From Pseudoxanthomonas suwonensis (GTDB taxonomy: Bacteria > Pseudomonadota > Gammaproteobacteria > Xanthomonadales > Xanthomonadaceae), in NCBI RefSeq assembly GCF_010093235.1, contig NZ_PDWP01000001.1, positions 1 to 64,000 of the forward strand: DNA of 64,000 nt. Direction: 5' to 3'. The notes beneath the pieces were generated by a model, which was given only the letters and a program-made list of their open reading frames with translations, did no database searches and was not told where the DNA came from. This document shows positions 35,804 through 44,180 of this stretch, one piece after another. Position 1 is the stretch's first letter, and each line of letters starts with the position of its first letter. The translations under genes and the position numbers were made by a program.

Positions 35804-35836
35804 GTCGCCCGGACAAGCGCAGCGCATCCGGGCGAC
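35804..35836. repeat. REP-like hairpin
   Basis: A 33-nt palindromic element with 10-bp perfect arms (GTCGCCCGGA and TCCGGGCGAC) and CAAGCGCAGCGCA between them, directly after the hotdog gene. It resembles the CCCGG-AAGCG-GCGCA-CCGGG REP family seen again at 55858 and 55972. The remaining 110 bp to the next gene hold nothing recognisable. Confidence 0.7.
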
Positions 35837-35947
35837 GCAAAGACCTCGCGCCGTGGGGACGCGGGGCGGTGGCGACGGCCCGGGCCTCGTCGCACGTCGG
35901 CCGCACGGGGGCGCGGCCCTGTCCGGGCTGCGCCGGAACGTAGTCCC

Positions 35948-37297
35948 TCAGCCCCCGCGCTCGGCCGGCAGCTTGCGTTCCTCGCGCAGCAGGCGCCAGG
36001 CCCCCACGGTCATGGTGCCCGCCACCAGCAGGCCGGCACCGAACACCACGCTGGAGCCGAACGCCGACAGCAGCTTGTGCAGCCAGACGAAGGTCAGGTC
36101 GCCGCCGCGGTAGATCACGGTGTCGATCGCCGCGCCGGCCTTGTACCGCCACTCGCGGCCGACCCGGGTGTAGATGGTCTCGCGCGCCGGCTTGGCCAGC
36201 GAGAACTCGCTGGCGCGCGTCACCACCTGCACCACCGCCACCAGCAGCGGCAGCGGCGAGGCGGCCAGGATCGAGAAGCCGAGGATGATGGCGAAGCCCG
36301 GGATCAGCAGCGCCGGGGCGATGCCGAAGCGCGACAGGATCCTGCGGGTCAGCAGCAGCTGCACCACCAGGGTCAGGGTGTTGACCGCCAGGTCCAGGGT
36401 GGCGAAGTAGTTGGCGCGCTGCTCGGCGTTGCTGAAGGCGGCGCGGGCGATGGCGTTCTGCTCGTTGTACAGCAGGGTGCCGACGCCCACGCCCATCACC
36501 ACCATCAGCGCCAGCCAGCGCAGCAGCGGCTCGCGCGCGATCAGCTTGAGGCCGGCCATGATCTCGCCACCCATCGGCCGCTCGCCGCTGGCCAGGCTGC
36601 GGGCGCGCTCGCGCCGCACTGCGTAGTGGCGCAGGCGCAGCAGGCAGACCACGCACAGGCCCAGCATCACCGCCGAGACCAGCATCATGTTGGCCACGCC
36701 AAGGCGGATCACCAGGGCCTTGGTCAGCAGGGGGCCGAGGAATGCGCCGACGGTGCCGGCCGCGCCGATGTAGCCGTAGCAGGCGCGCGCCTGGACGTTC
36801 TCGAACACGTCGGCCATGAAGCTCCAGAACACGGCCACCGCGAACAGGTTGAACACCGTGATCCAGAGGATGAAGGCCAGCCCGCGACCGGGCATGCCGC
36901 TGTCGAACATGGCGTAGAACAGCAGCAGGGTCAGGATGAAGAAGCCATAGATCACCGGCAGGAACACCCGCCGGGGGAAACGGCTGACCAGCCAGCCGTA
37001 CACCGGCTGCAGCACCAGCATGATCAGGAACACCGAGGTGAAGATCACCTGCAGCGCGAACTCGCCCAGGGAGACGCCGCGGTCGGCGAAGAACGCGATC
37101 ATCGCGCGCGGGAACACCGCTTCGATGTCGCTGGAGGCGGCCATCGCCTCGCGCACCGGGCGCAGCACGTAGTAGCCGGTGAGCAGGCAGAAGAAGTACA
37201 GCAGCGACCACCACAGGGCCGGCGCCTCGACCCCGAGCTGCTCCAGCGCCTGCCGCAGGCCGCGGCGGCGGTTCGGATCGTCGGAGGTTCGGGTCAT
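35948..37297 (-). CDS. Npt1/Npt2-family (ATP/ADP translocase-like) MFS transporter
   Basis: 449-aa inner-membrane protein with about 12 hydrophobic segments, starting MTRTSDDPNRRRGLRQALEQLGVE. The GYYVLRPVREAMA stretch in TM1 and the absence of sugar-porter motifs resemble the NTP/NDP exchange (Tlc/Npt) group found in free-living Xanthomonas, whose substrates are not settled. An alternative is a generic MFS exporter. Convergent with the fatty-acid operon across a REP element and divergent from the GMC oxidoreductase gene. The 285 bp between these two starts hold no gene. Confidence 0.75.
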   Translation of the reverse strand: MTRTSDDPNRRRGLRQALEQLGVEAPALWWSLLYFFCLLTGYYVLRPVREAMAASSDIEAVFPRAMIAFFADRGVSLGEFALQVIFTSVFLIMLVLQPVYGWLVSRFPRRVFLPVIYGFFILTLLLFYAMFDSGMPGRGLAFILWITVFNLFAVAVFWSFMADVFENVQARACYGYIGAAGTVGAFLGPLLTKALVIRLGVANMMLVSAVMLGLCVVCLLRLRHYAVRRERARSLASGERPMGGEIMAGLKLIAREPLLRWLALMVVMGVGVGTLLYNEQNAIARAAFSNAEQRANYFATLDLAVNTLTLVVQLLLTRRILSRFGIAPALLIPGFAIILGFSILAASPLPLLVAVVQVVTRASEFSLAKPARETIYTRVGREWRYKAGAAIDTVIYRGGDLTFVWLHKLLSAFGSSVVFGAGLLVAGTMTVGAWRLLREERKLPAERGG

Positions 37298-37582
37298 GCG
37301 CCTGGTGCCGGTTGCCGGCCTGGGGACCGGCCGTAAGGCGCGCAAGTTAGCCGATGCGGGGCATCGCCGCCAGCAGGTGGGCGTTGGCGGAACACGCGGA
37401 TCAGCGCGGAGCAACGCATCGCGCTGCCCGGTCGACCAGGCGTGTGGCGGACGTCAGCGACCTGCCCTCTCCCCATCGTTCTCCCCGCCCCTCTCCGGAA
37501 GGAGAGCAGGATCCCCACGCTTGCGCGCCGGCGACGCCGCGGCCAGCATTCACCCGCGCCAGCCGGCGGAACAGGGGAATCC

Positions 37583-39166
37583 ATGTACGACTACGTGATC
37601 ATCGGCGCCGGCTCGGCCGGCTGCGTGCTGGCCGCGCGCCTGAGCGAGGATCCGGCCTGCCGGGTGCTGCTGCTGGAAGCCGGTCCGCGCGACTGGCACC
37701 CCTTCATCCACATGCCGGCCGGCCTGGGCCGCCTGGTCAGCCAGCGCCGCATCAACTGGGACTACACCACCGAGCCGGAGCCGCAGCTGCACGGGCGCCG
37801 GCTGTGGTGGCCGCGCGGCAAGGTGCTGGGCGGCTGCAGCTCGATCAATGCCATGTGCTACACCCGCGGCGTGCCGGGCGACTACGACGCCTGGGCCGCG
37901 GCCGGCGCCGAAGGCTGGCACTGGGATTCGGTGCTGCCGTACTTCCTGCGCGCCGAAGGCAACACGCGCGGCGCCGGACCGCTGCATGGCGGCGATGGCC
38001 CGCTGGGCGTGTCCGACCTGCGCCACCGCAATCTGCTGTCGGAGGCCTTCGTCGAGGCCGGCGTGCAGGCCGGCTGGCCGCGCAACGACGACTTCAACGG
38101 TCCCTCTCAGGAAGGCTTCGGCTTCTACCAGGTCACCCAGCGCGACGGCGCACGTTGTTCGGCCGCCGCCGCCTACCTGGCGCCGGCGCGCGCGCGTCCC
38201 AACCTGGAGATCGTCACCGGCGCCCTGGTCACCCGGATCGTGGTCGAGGGCGGACGCGCACGCGCGGTCGAGTACCGGACCGGCAGCGGGGCGCATCGCG
38301 CCAGGGCCGGCGGCGAGGTGCTGCTGAGCGCCGGCGCGGTCAACTCGCCGCAGCTGCTGATGCTGTCCGGCATCGGCCCGGCCGACGAGCTGCGCGCGCA
38401 TGGCATCCCGGTGCTTGCCGACCTGCCCGGGGTCGGCGCCAACCTGCAGGACCACCTGGACATCTGCACCCTGCACCACTGCCCGCCTGGCCTCAGCTAC
38501 GACCGTGCCAGCGAGCTGAAGATCGCCTTCGACTACTTCCTGCGCGGCCGTCGCGGCGCCGGCACCAGCAACATCGCCGAGGCCGGTGGCTTCGTGCGCT
38601 CGGCGCTGGCCACCGACCAGCGTCCCGACGTGCAGTTCCACTTCGTGCCGGCCATGCTCGACGATCACGGCCGCAACCGCCTGGCCGGCGATGGCCTGAC
38701 CGTACACGCCTGCTTCCTGCGTCCGCGCAGCCGCGGCCGGATCGCGCTGCGCGATGCCGACCCGCGCAGCCCGGTGCGGATCCACGCAGGCTACCTGTCC
38801 GACCCCGAGGGCTTCGACCTGCGGATGATGGTGGAGTGCGCGAAGCTGTCGCGCCAGCTGCTGTCGCAGCCGGCGCTGGCGCGCTACCTGGGCGAGCCGA
38901 TCCACCCGCCGCGCACCGACCTGTCCGATGCCGGCCTGGAGGAATTCGTGCGGGCCAAGGCCGAGACCATCTACCATCCGGCCGGCACCTGCCGCATGGG
39001 CAGCGATGCCGAGGCGGTGGTGGATCCGCTGCTGCGGGTGCGCGGCATCGACGGCCTGCGCGTGGTCGACGCCTCGGTGATGCCGGAACTCCCCGGCGGC
39101 AACACCAATGCGCCGACCATCATGATCGCCGAGCGCATGGCCGACCTGCTGCGCGGGCGCGCCTGA
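37583..39166 (+). CDS. GMC-family FAD oxidoreductase (choline dehydrogenase-like)
   Basis: 527-aa flavoprotein. FAD dinucleotide motif VIIGAGSAGCVLAARL (residues 6-21), GMC signature 1 around WPRGKVLGGCSSINAM, signature 2 around LSAGAVNSPQLLMLSGIGP, and the C-terminal active-site region YHPAGTCRMGSD plus GGNTNAPTIMIAERMADLL. The start at 37583 has AGGGGAAT upstream. Similar to BetA, but no betB, betI or choline transporter is adjacent, so the alcohol substrate is unknown and no gene symbol is given. Confidence 0.9.
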   Translation: MYDYVIIGAGSAGCVLAARLSEDPACRVLLLEAGPRDWHPFIHMPAGLGRLVSQRRINWDYTTEPEPQLHGRRLWWPRGKVLGGCSSINAMCYTRGVPGDYDAWAAAGAEGWHWDSVLPYFLRAEGNTRGAGPLHGGDGPLGVSDLRHRNLLSEAFVEAGVQAGWPRNDDFNGPSQEGFGFYQVTQRDGARCSAAAAYLAPARARPNLEIVTGALVTRIVVEGGRARAVEYRTGSGAHRARAGGEVLLSAGAVNSPQLLMLSGIGPADELRAHGIPVLADLPGVGANLQDHLDICTLHHCPPGLSYDRASELKIAFDYFLRGRRGAGTSNIAEAGGFVRSALATDQRPDVQFHFVPAMLDDHGRNRLAGDGLTVHACFLRPRSRGRIALRDADPRSPVRIHAGYLSDPEGFDLRMMVECAKLSRQLLSQPALARYLGEPIHPPRTDLSDAGLEEFVRAKAETIYHPAGTCRMGSDAEAVVDPLLRVRGIDGLRVVDASVMPELPGGNTNAPTIMIAERMADLLRGRA

Positions 39167-39172
39167 CCGTCC

Positions 39173-39203
39173 GGGCACGCGCCGCTTCGCGCGGCGCGTG
39201 CCC
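39173..39203. terminator. Shared terminator hairpin between GMC oxidoreductase and M48 genes
   Basis: Perfect 13-bp stem (GGGCACGCGCCGC at 39173-39185, GCGGCGCGTGCCC at 39191-39203) with loop TTCGC, placed between two convergent stop codons. No long U-run on either side. Confidence 0.55.
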
Positions 39204-39209
39204 GCATTG

Positions 39210-41108
39210 TCAGCGCGACAGCAGCGCCGGCAGCGGGCAGTGCAGGACGCCGCACACCGTGCGCAGCAATTCGGCCTCGGCGACGCTGACCTTGCCGTCG
39301 TGCGAGACCGCATCCACCAGCGCCTCGACCAGCACCTGCTTGGCCGGAGGCGCCAGCGCATCCAGTGGCCCCCAGACCTCGTCCAGCGCCTGCACGCCCT
39401 GCGCCGGTGGCGCGTACGGCAGGTGGTCGCGCGGCAGTACCCGCTGCAGGCCGGCCAGGTAGGCGCGCTGCGCGGCCTGCGGGTCGCCCGGATGCCCGGC
39501 CTGGGCCAGCACCGCCAGCAGGATGGCGAATTCGCGGCGCACGCCCGGCGCCTTGTTGCGCCCGAAGCTCGCGTGCCGCGACGGATCCAGCGCCTCCCGT
39601 ACCTGCACCTGCAGCAGCCGCGACAGGCAGTACTCGAACACCGACACCCGGCCGTCCGCGTGCACGGCCGCCTCGATCGCCCGCAGGAAGGCGTCCAGCG
39701 CCGGCCGCGGCTGCTGCCGCAGCGTGGGGAACGCCAGCGCGGCCAGCGGCAGTCGCTGGGCCGGGTGCAGCGACTCCAGCCGCTCCTGCCGCAGCTGCCG
39801 CGCCTGCTCTGCCACCACGTCGCCGCAGTGCACTGAGATTTCCTGCAGCTGGCGGGCGGCGACCGCGGCATCGCCGTCCAGCACCATGCCCAGCAGCAAA
39901 GGCACGGCCTGGTCGCGCCGTCGTGCCAGCGCGCGCAGTTCCGGGTCCAGGCTCTCCACCAGCCCGTGCGCCTGGTGGTAATCGTCCTCGGCAGGTGCCG
40001 CCACCTGGCCGGAGACCGTTGCGGGAGCCAGCGCCAGCCGCGCATCGCGTGACGGCAGCGGCGGCGGCGCGCCGGGCGCCGCATCGCGCGCGACCAGTCC
40101 CAGGGCGATGTCCTCGGCCAGTCCATCCGGCGGCGCAGTGCGCCAGCGCGTCTGCAGCTCCCGCAGCTGCCCGGGATCGAACGCGGGCTCGAGCCTGCGG
40201 ATGCGGTCCACCAGCGGCGGGTGCGTGGCCCTCCACGAGGACAGGGCCATGCCCTCGCCGAACAGCATGTGCCCGATTTCCTCCGCCTCGGCGCGGTCGG
40301 CCAGGCGCGAGCCCTGCTCCAGCCCTCCGATCTTCTTCAACGCGCCGGCCAGGCCATGGGTCTGGCGGGTGAACTGCACCGCCGAGGCATCGGCCAGGTA
40401 CTCGCGCTGTCGGCTGACGCCGGCCTTGATGAGCCGGCCGAAGAACACGCCGATGCTGCCGACCCCCACCGCCACCAGCGCGGTGATCAGCAGCGGCGCG
40501 CCGTCGCGGCTGCGGCCCAGGCGTCCGTAGGTGAGGATGCGCTGGCCGATCAGGGTCAGCATCATGATCCCGAACAGCACGCCCACCAGGCGGATGTTCA
40601 GGCGCATGTCGCCGTTGAGCACGTGGCTGAACTCGTGCGCGATCACGCCCTGCAGCTCGTCGCGGTTGAGCCGCTCCAGCGCGCCGCGGGTGACCGCGAT
40701 GGCGGCGTCGGAAGGGCTGTAGCCGGCGGCGCAGGCATTGATGCCGGGCTCGTCCTCCATCACGAACAGCTTCGGCACCGGCACGCCGGAGGCGATCGCC
40801 ATCTCCTCGACGACGTTGCGCAGCCGGCGCAGCTGCGGATCGCGGGTGTCCTCCGGCACCCAGGTACCGCCCATCTGCGCGGCGATCGCCGCGCCGCCGC
40901 CGCGCAGGGAGGCGATCCGGTAGAGCGAGCCCAGCCCGATCACGGCCAGGGTGAGCCCCGTGGCGGCCACCACCGCACCGACGCTGCCGGTGAACACCAG
41001 CGTCACCGCGTCCACCACCAGCACGATGCAGGCCACCGCCAGCGCGAACAGCACCACCAGGCGGAACGAGCCGCGCCGGGCCAGTTCCTGTTGTTCGAAG
41101 AAGTTCAT
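39210..41108 (-). CDS. M48 membrane metalloprotease with C-terminal TerB-like region
   Basis: 632 aa from MNFFEQQELARRG. Two membrane segments near 14-36 and 43-65 and two more near 172-192 and 205-225 surround the catalytic site HEFSH (158-162); the third zinc ligand is probably E236 in SRQREYLAD. This half resembles HtpX-like M48B proteases. The C-terminal part (about 410-632) is soluble and has two segments of TerB character, HADGRVSVFEYCLSRLL and SHDGKVSVAEAELLRTVCGVL. Paired with lemA, which lies upstream on the same strand; LemA-M48 pairs are widespread. Confidence 0.88.
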   Translation of the reverse strand: MNFFEQQELARRGSFRLVVLFALAVACIVLVVDAVTLVFTGSVGAVVAATGLTLAVIGLGSLYRIASLRGGGAAIAAQMGGTWVPEDTRDPQLRRLRNVVEEMAIASGVPVPKLFVMEDEPGINACAAGYSPSDAAIAVTRGALERLNRDELQGVIAHEFSHVLNGDMRLNIRLVGVLFGIMMLTLIGQRILTYGRLGRSRDGAPLLITALVAVGVGSIGVFFGRLIKAGVSRQREYLADASAVQFTRQTHGLAGALKKIGGLEQGSRLADRAEAEEIGHMLFGEGMALSSWRATHPPLVDRIRRLEPAFDPGQLRELQTRWRTAPPDGLAEDIALGLVARDAAPGAPPPLPSRDARLALAPATVSGQVAAPAEDDYHQAHGLVESLDPELRALARRRDQAVPLLLGMVLDGDAAVAARQLQEISVHCGDVVAEQARQLRQERLESLHPAQRLPLAALAFPTLRQQPRPALDAFLRAIEAAVHADGRVSVFEYCLSRLLQVQVREALDPSRHASFGRNKAPGVRREFAILLAVLAQAGHPGDPQAAQRAYLAGLQRVLPRDHLPYAPPAQGVQALDEVWGPLDALAPPAKQVLVEALVDAVSHDGKVSVAEAELLRTVCGVLHCPLPALLSR

Positions 41109-41211
41109 CGGCACATATCCTTGGTCGACGTCCGGCGCTTCCCGCCGCCGGACGCTGACGATGCCCCCGCGCACCTGCCGGCCGCGCGAGGGCGCTCCCC
41201 GCGCCGCGCGG

Positions 41212-41817
41212 TCAGAACTGGACCCGCGGCGCCTCGCGCACCTGCGCGGCCCGGTCGGCCGGCGGTTCCAGCAGCGCCGCCGGGGCGAAGTTGAACATGC
41301 CGGCCACCACGCTGGACGGGAACATCTCGCGCCTGTTGTTGTAGGCCATCACCGCGTCGTTGTAGGCCTGGCGCGCGAAGGCGACGCGATTCTCGGTCGA
41401 GGTCAGCTCCTCGGACAGCTGCATCATGTTCTGGTTGGCCTTCAGGTCCGGATAGGCCTCGGCCACCGCCATCAGCCGGCCCAGCACGCCGTTGAGCTGG
41501 CCCTGGCTGGCAGCCAGCTCGGCCATCGCCGCGGCGTCGCCCGGGTTGGCCTTGGCCGCCGCCAGTCCCGCCTGGGCGGCCGAGCGCGCGGCGATCACCG
41601 CCTCCAGCGTCTGTCGCTCGTGTCCCATGTAGGCCTTGGCGGTCTCCACCAGGTTGGGGATCAGGTCGAAGCGCCGCTGCAGCTGGACGTCGATCTGGGC
41701 GAAGGCGTTCTTCCACGCGTTGCGCGCGGTCACCAGCCCGTTGTAGATCCCCACCGCCCACAGGGCGACCACCACGACCAGCCCCAGAATTACCAACAGG
41801 ATCAACAAACTGCCCAT
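41212..41817 (-). CDS. lemA: LemA family protein
   Basis: 201 aa. One N-terminal membrane helix (about residues 3-24), then a long helical domain with the family motif YNGLVTARNAWKNAFAQIDVQLQRRFDLIPNLVETAKAY and FNFAPAALLE near the C terminus. Shine-Dalgarno AAGGAG lies just upstream. First gene of a likely two-gene operon with the M48 protease (103-bp gap). LemA may be a partner or adaptor of the protease; its molecular role is not established. Confidence 0.92.
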   Translation of the reverse strand: MGSLLILLVILGLVVVVALWAVGIYNGLVTARNAWKNAFAQIDVQLQRRFDLIPNLVETAKAYMGHERQTLEAVIAARSAAQAGLAAAKANPGDAAAMAELAASQGQLNGVLGRLMAVAEAYPDLKANQNMMQLSEELTSTENRVAFARQAYNDAVMAYNNRREMFPSSVVAGMFNFAPAALLEPPADRAAQVREAPRVQF

Positions 41818-41832
41818 TCATCTTCTCCTTGT

Positions 41833-41862
41833 TTGTGCATTCCGGAAAACCGGCGCTAGAAT
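41833..41862 (+). promoter_or_regulatory. Putative sigma-70 promoter of the serine hydrolase
   Basis: TTGTGC (41833-41838) and TAGAAT (41857-41862) are 18 bp apart; the predicted start is near 41869, about 26 nt before the ATG. AGGTAGGA precedes the start codon. Located in the lemA/hydrolase divergent spacer. Confidence 0.42.
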
Positions 41863-41894
41863 CGGTTGCAGCAGTAAATCACAGGTAGGAAGCG

Positions 41895-43280
41895 ATGAGA
41901 GACGGGCGCACTCCCCGGTCCGCGAAGGCGGTCCGCGCACTCGCACCCCGGGCACTCAGGCTGGCTACCCTGGGCCTGATGCTGGGACTGGCCATTCCGT
42001 CGACCGCCCGCACTCCGACCCTGTCGGCCACGCCTCCGCCGCCGACCCAACCCCTGCCCTACCGCGATACCGCCACACGCGCCGTGCTGCCTCCGGCGCA
42101 GGGCTTCGACGTCGCCATGTTCGAGGCCATGGCCGAGCAGCTGGTCCAGGGCCGCCGCGTCCCCGGCATGGCGATGGCCATCGTCCAGGGCGGCCGCATC
42201 CTGAGCGCCCGCGGCTACGGTGTCACCGACGTCGCCCGTCCCGAGCCGGTGGATGCGCACACCGTGTTCCGCCTGGCCTCGCTGTCCAAGGCCTTCGCCG
42301 GGACCATGACCGGCCTGCTGGTGAACGACGGCAGCCTGCGCTGGGACAGCCGGGTCGCCGACTTCGTCCCCGGCTTCCGCCTGGCCGATGACTCCTATAC
42401 CCGGCAGGTCACCGTGTCCGACCTGCTCAGCCACAGCGTCGGGCTGAAGGCGCACAACGCCTACGACCGCGACATCGAGGCCAACGCCGAGTACTACCAG
42501 GTGGCGCAGAAGCTGGCCGACGCGCCGATGCAGTGCGCACCGGGCCAGTGCTACGCCTACCAGAACGTGGCCTTCAGCCTGGTCGGCGACGTGGTCTTCG
42601 CCGCCACCGGCAACTTCTACGAACAGGAAGTCCAGCGCCGCATCTTCGAGCCGCTGGGCATGCGCGATGCCAGCCTCGGCCTGCCGGGCATCGAATCCAG
42701 CAGCCGCTGGGCGCGCCCGCACGTGCGCAGCCGCAACGGCTGGGTCTCGATCCGGCCGAAGCCGACCTACTACCGCCTGCCGCCTGCCGCCGGCGTCAAC
42801 GCCAGCGCCAGCGACATGGCGCAATGGCTGCTCGCCCATACCGGCCACCGCCCCGACGTGCTGCCGGCGCCGCTGCTGGCAACCCTGCACGCGCCGGTCG
42901 TGTCGACCCCGGGCGAGCTGCGCTCGGGCTGGCGCCGGCAGCGGGTCAACTCCGCCGCCTATGCGCTGGGCTGGCGCGTGTTCGACTACGCGGGCGAGGA
43001 AGTCGTGTTCCATGCCGGCGCCGTGCAGGGCTACCGCGGCCTGGCGGCGATGCTGCCGGGGCGCGACCTGGGCGTGGCGATCCTGTGGAACAGCGAGAGC
43101 AGCCTGCCGTCCGGCCTGCTGCCGACCATCATCGACCAGGCACTCGGCCTGCCGCCGCAGCGCTGGCTCGACGTGGACGTGGACTTCGGTTCGGACAACC
43201 TGATGGTGGACCGCGAACAGGCGCCGTCCACGCCGGCGCGCGGCACCTCCGCCGCCCGCGCCGCCGCTTCGCCGCGCTGA
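41895..43280 (+). CDS. Exported class C beta-lactamase-fold serine hydrolase
   Basis: 461 aa. Basic N terminus and hydrophobic stretch LATLGLMLGLAIPS suggest a signal peptide ending near residue 39 (PSTARTP). Serine hydrolase motifs: SLSK with S129/K132, Y-x-N in CYAYQNVAF, and HAG in FHAGAVQGYRG in place of KTG. This combination is found in esterases/peptidases of the AmpC fold (EstB, D-aminopeptidase-like) as well as beta-lactamases, so lactamase activity should not be assumed. Proline-rich residues 41-66 form a linker. No ampR-like regulator is next to it. Confidence 0.85.
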   Translation: MRDGRTPRSAKAVRALAPRALRLATLGLMLGLAIPSTARTPTLSATPPPPTQPLPYRDTATRAVLPPAQGFDVAMFEAMAEQLVQGRRVPGMAMAIVQGGRILSARGYGVTDVARPEPVDAHTVFRLASLSKAFAGTMTGLLVNDGSLRWDSRVADFVPGFRLADDSYTRQVTVSDLLSHSVGLKAHNAYDRDIEANAEYYQVAQKLADAPMQCAPGQCYAYQNVAFSLVGDVVFAATGNFYEQEVQRRIFEPLGMRDASLGLPGIESSSRWARPHVRSRNGWVSIRPKPTYYRLPPAAGVNASASDMAQWLLAHTGHRPDVLPAPLLATLHAPVVSTPGELRSGWRRQRVNSAAYALGWRVFDYAGEEVVFHAGAVQGYRGLAAMLPGRDLGVAILWNSESSLPSGLLPTIIDQALGLPPQRWLDVDVDFGSDNLMVDREQAPSTPARGTSAARAAASPR

Positions 43281-43324
43281 GCGGCGGCCCGCCGGCGGCC
43301 GTAGCGGCCGCCACGACGACTCCC

Positions 43325-43365
43325 AAAAAAAAAAACTCCCTCCCCGCTGGGCATCGGGGAGGGAG
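43325..43365 (-). terminator. Strong intrinsic terminator of the H1-like gene
   Basis: On the minus strand, an 11-bp perfect stem (CTCCCTCCCCG / CGGGGAGGGAG, 43355-43365 and 43336-43346) with an 8-nt loop is followed by eleven T residues (A11 at 43325-43335). It is the clearest rho-independent terminator in the window. Confidence 0.88.
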
Positions 43366-43396
43366 GCATTCGGGTACTACGGTAATCGGAAGCTGA

Positions 43397-43867
43397 TCAG
43401 ATCAGCGGAGCCGGGGTGGCCGGCAGGGCAACCGGGGCCTGCTTCTTCTTGGCGGCCTTCTTGGCGGCCGGCTTCTTGGCAGCGGCCTTCTTGGTGGCCT
43501 TCTTCGCGGTGGCCTTCTTGGCGACCTTCTTCGCAGCCGGCTTCCTGGCGGCGGTCTTCTTGGTCGCCTTCTTGGCGGTGGCCTTCTTCGCGACCTTCTT
43601 CACCGCCTTCTTGGCGGTCTTCTTCGCCGCGGCCTTCTTGGCCGGCTTGCGGGCGGTGGTCTTCTTCGCGGCGGCCTTCTTGGTCGCCTTCTTGGCGGTG
43701 GCCTTCTTCGCGACCTTCTTGACGGCCTTCTTCGCGGTGGCCTTCTTGGCGACCTTCTTCGCAGCCGGCTTCCTGGCGGCGGTCTTCTTGGCGGTGGCCT
43801 TCTTGGCGACCTTCTTCACCGCCTTCTTGGCGGCGGGTTTCTTCTTCGCAGCTTTCTTGACAGCCAT
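43397..43867 (-). CDS. Histone H1-like, lysine/alanine-rich DNA-binding protein
   Basis: 156 aa, nearly all Lys, Ala, Thr, Arg and Pro, built from AKKA-, VAKKATAKKA- and AARKPAAKK-type units like the C-terminal tails of eukaryotic H1, bacterial HctB-like proteins and Pseudomonas AlgP. Expected to bind and compact DNA without sequence specificity. Only the last 15 residues (KQAPVALPATPAPLI) depart from the pattern. Shine-Dalgarno GAGGAG lies 7 nt upstream of the ATG. It has a near-consensus promoter about 285 bp upstream and a strong terminator, so it is a single-gene unit with a leader of about 280 nt. Repeat number in such genes often varies between strains. Confidence 0.88.
   Translation of the reverse strand: MAVKKAAKKKPAAKKAVKKVAKKATAKKTAARKPAAKKVAKKATAKKAVKKVAKKATAKKATKKAAAKKTTARKPAKKAAAKKTAKKAVKKVAKKATAKKATKKTAARKPAAKKVAKKATAKKATKKAAAKKPAAKKAAKKKQAPVALPATPAPLI
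43496..43791 (-). repeat. Internal duplications in the H1-like gene
   Basis: A 68-bp segment (43496-43563) recurs identically at 43724-43791, 228 bp away. A second identical block of about 45 bp (43556-43600) recurs at 43676-43720, 120 bp away. Both offsets are multiples of three, so gain or loss keeps the frame. Confidence 0.85.
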
Positions 43868-44151
43868 GGTGTAGCTCCTCGTCAGTGATTTGCGTTTGGG
43901 TATCGCCCAGTCGCGAAAGCCCGCCGCCTTGGCAGCGGGTGGTCCGTCGGCGCGTCAGGCACGTCGATCCGGATACGGTTGGGCCCGCGCGATGCGATGG
44001 CGCGGGCCGGAATCCTGGGGGTCGCTGCTTTTGCTTGGGGGAAGCGGGCCTTATCCACCTGCTGGAACTTCATGGCGGATGCCCGGGTTGTGCTTCGCGT
44101 TGTGGTGTTGATTCGACTCACTCGCTTCGGCAGGCAGCGTCTGCTGGGCGA

Positions 44152-44180
44152 AACCTAATCACGGTTTTTTTTACTGTCAA
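44152..44180 (-). promoter_or_regulatory. Near-consensus sigma-70 promoter of the H1-like gene
   Basis: Minus strand: perfect -35 TTGACA (44175-44180), 17-bp spacer containing an A8 tract, and -10 TAGGTT (44152-44157). The predicted start is near 44145, leaving a 5' leader of about 278 nt (43868-44145). The leader contains an open frame of 79 codons (43882-44121) that ends 14 nt before the H1-like ATG; it is not recognisable as a protein and may be chance or a leader peptide. Confidence 0.55.

Noticed and set aside
41895-43280. Beta-lactamase resistance gene
   Set aside because: The motif set (SxxK, YxN, HxG) fits AmpC-fold esterases and peptidases equally well; there is no ampR-like neighbour and no sign of mobility.
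43397-43867. Possible CRISPR-like array, from regular CTTCTTGGCG repeats
   Set aside because: The repeats are in-frame Lys/Ala codons of an H1-like protein with start, ribosome binding site, promoter and terminator; there are no unique spacers.
43882-44121. 79-codon frame in the H1-like leader
   Set aside because: Composition is unremarkable, no Shine-Dalgarno is evident and no family is recognised; kept only as a note in the promoter entry.
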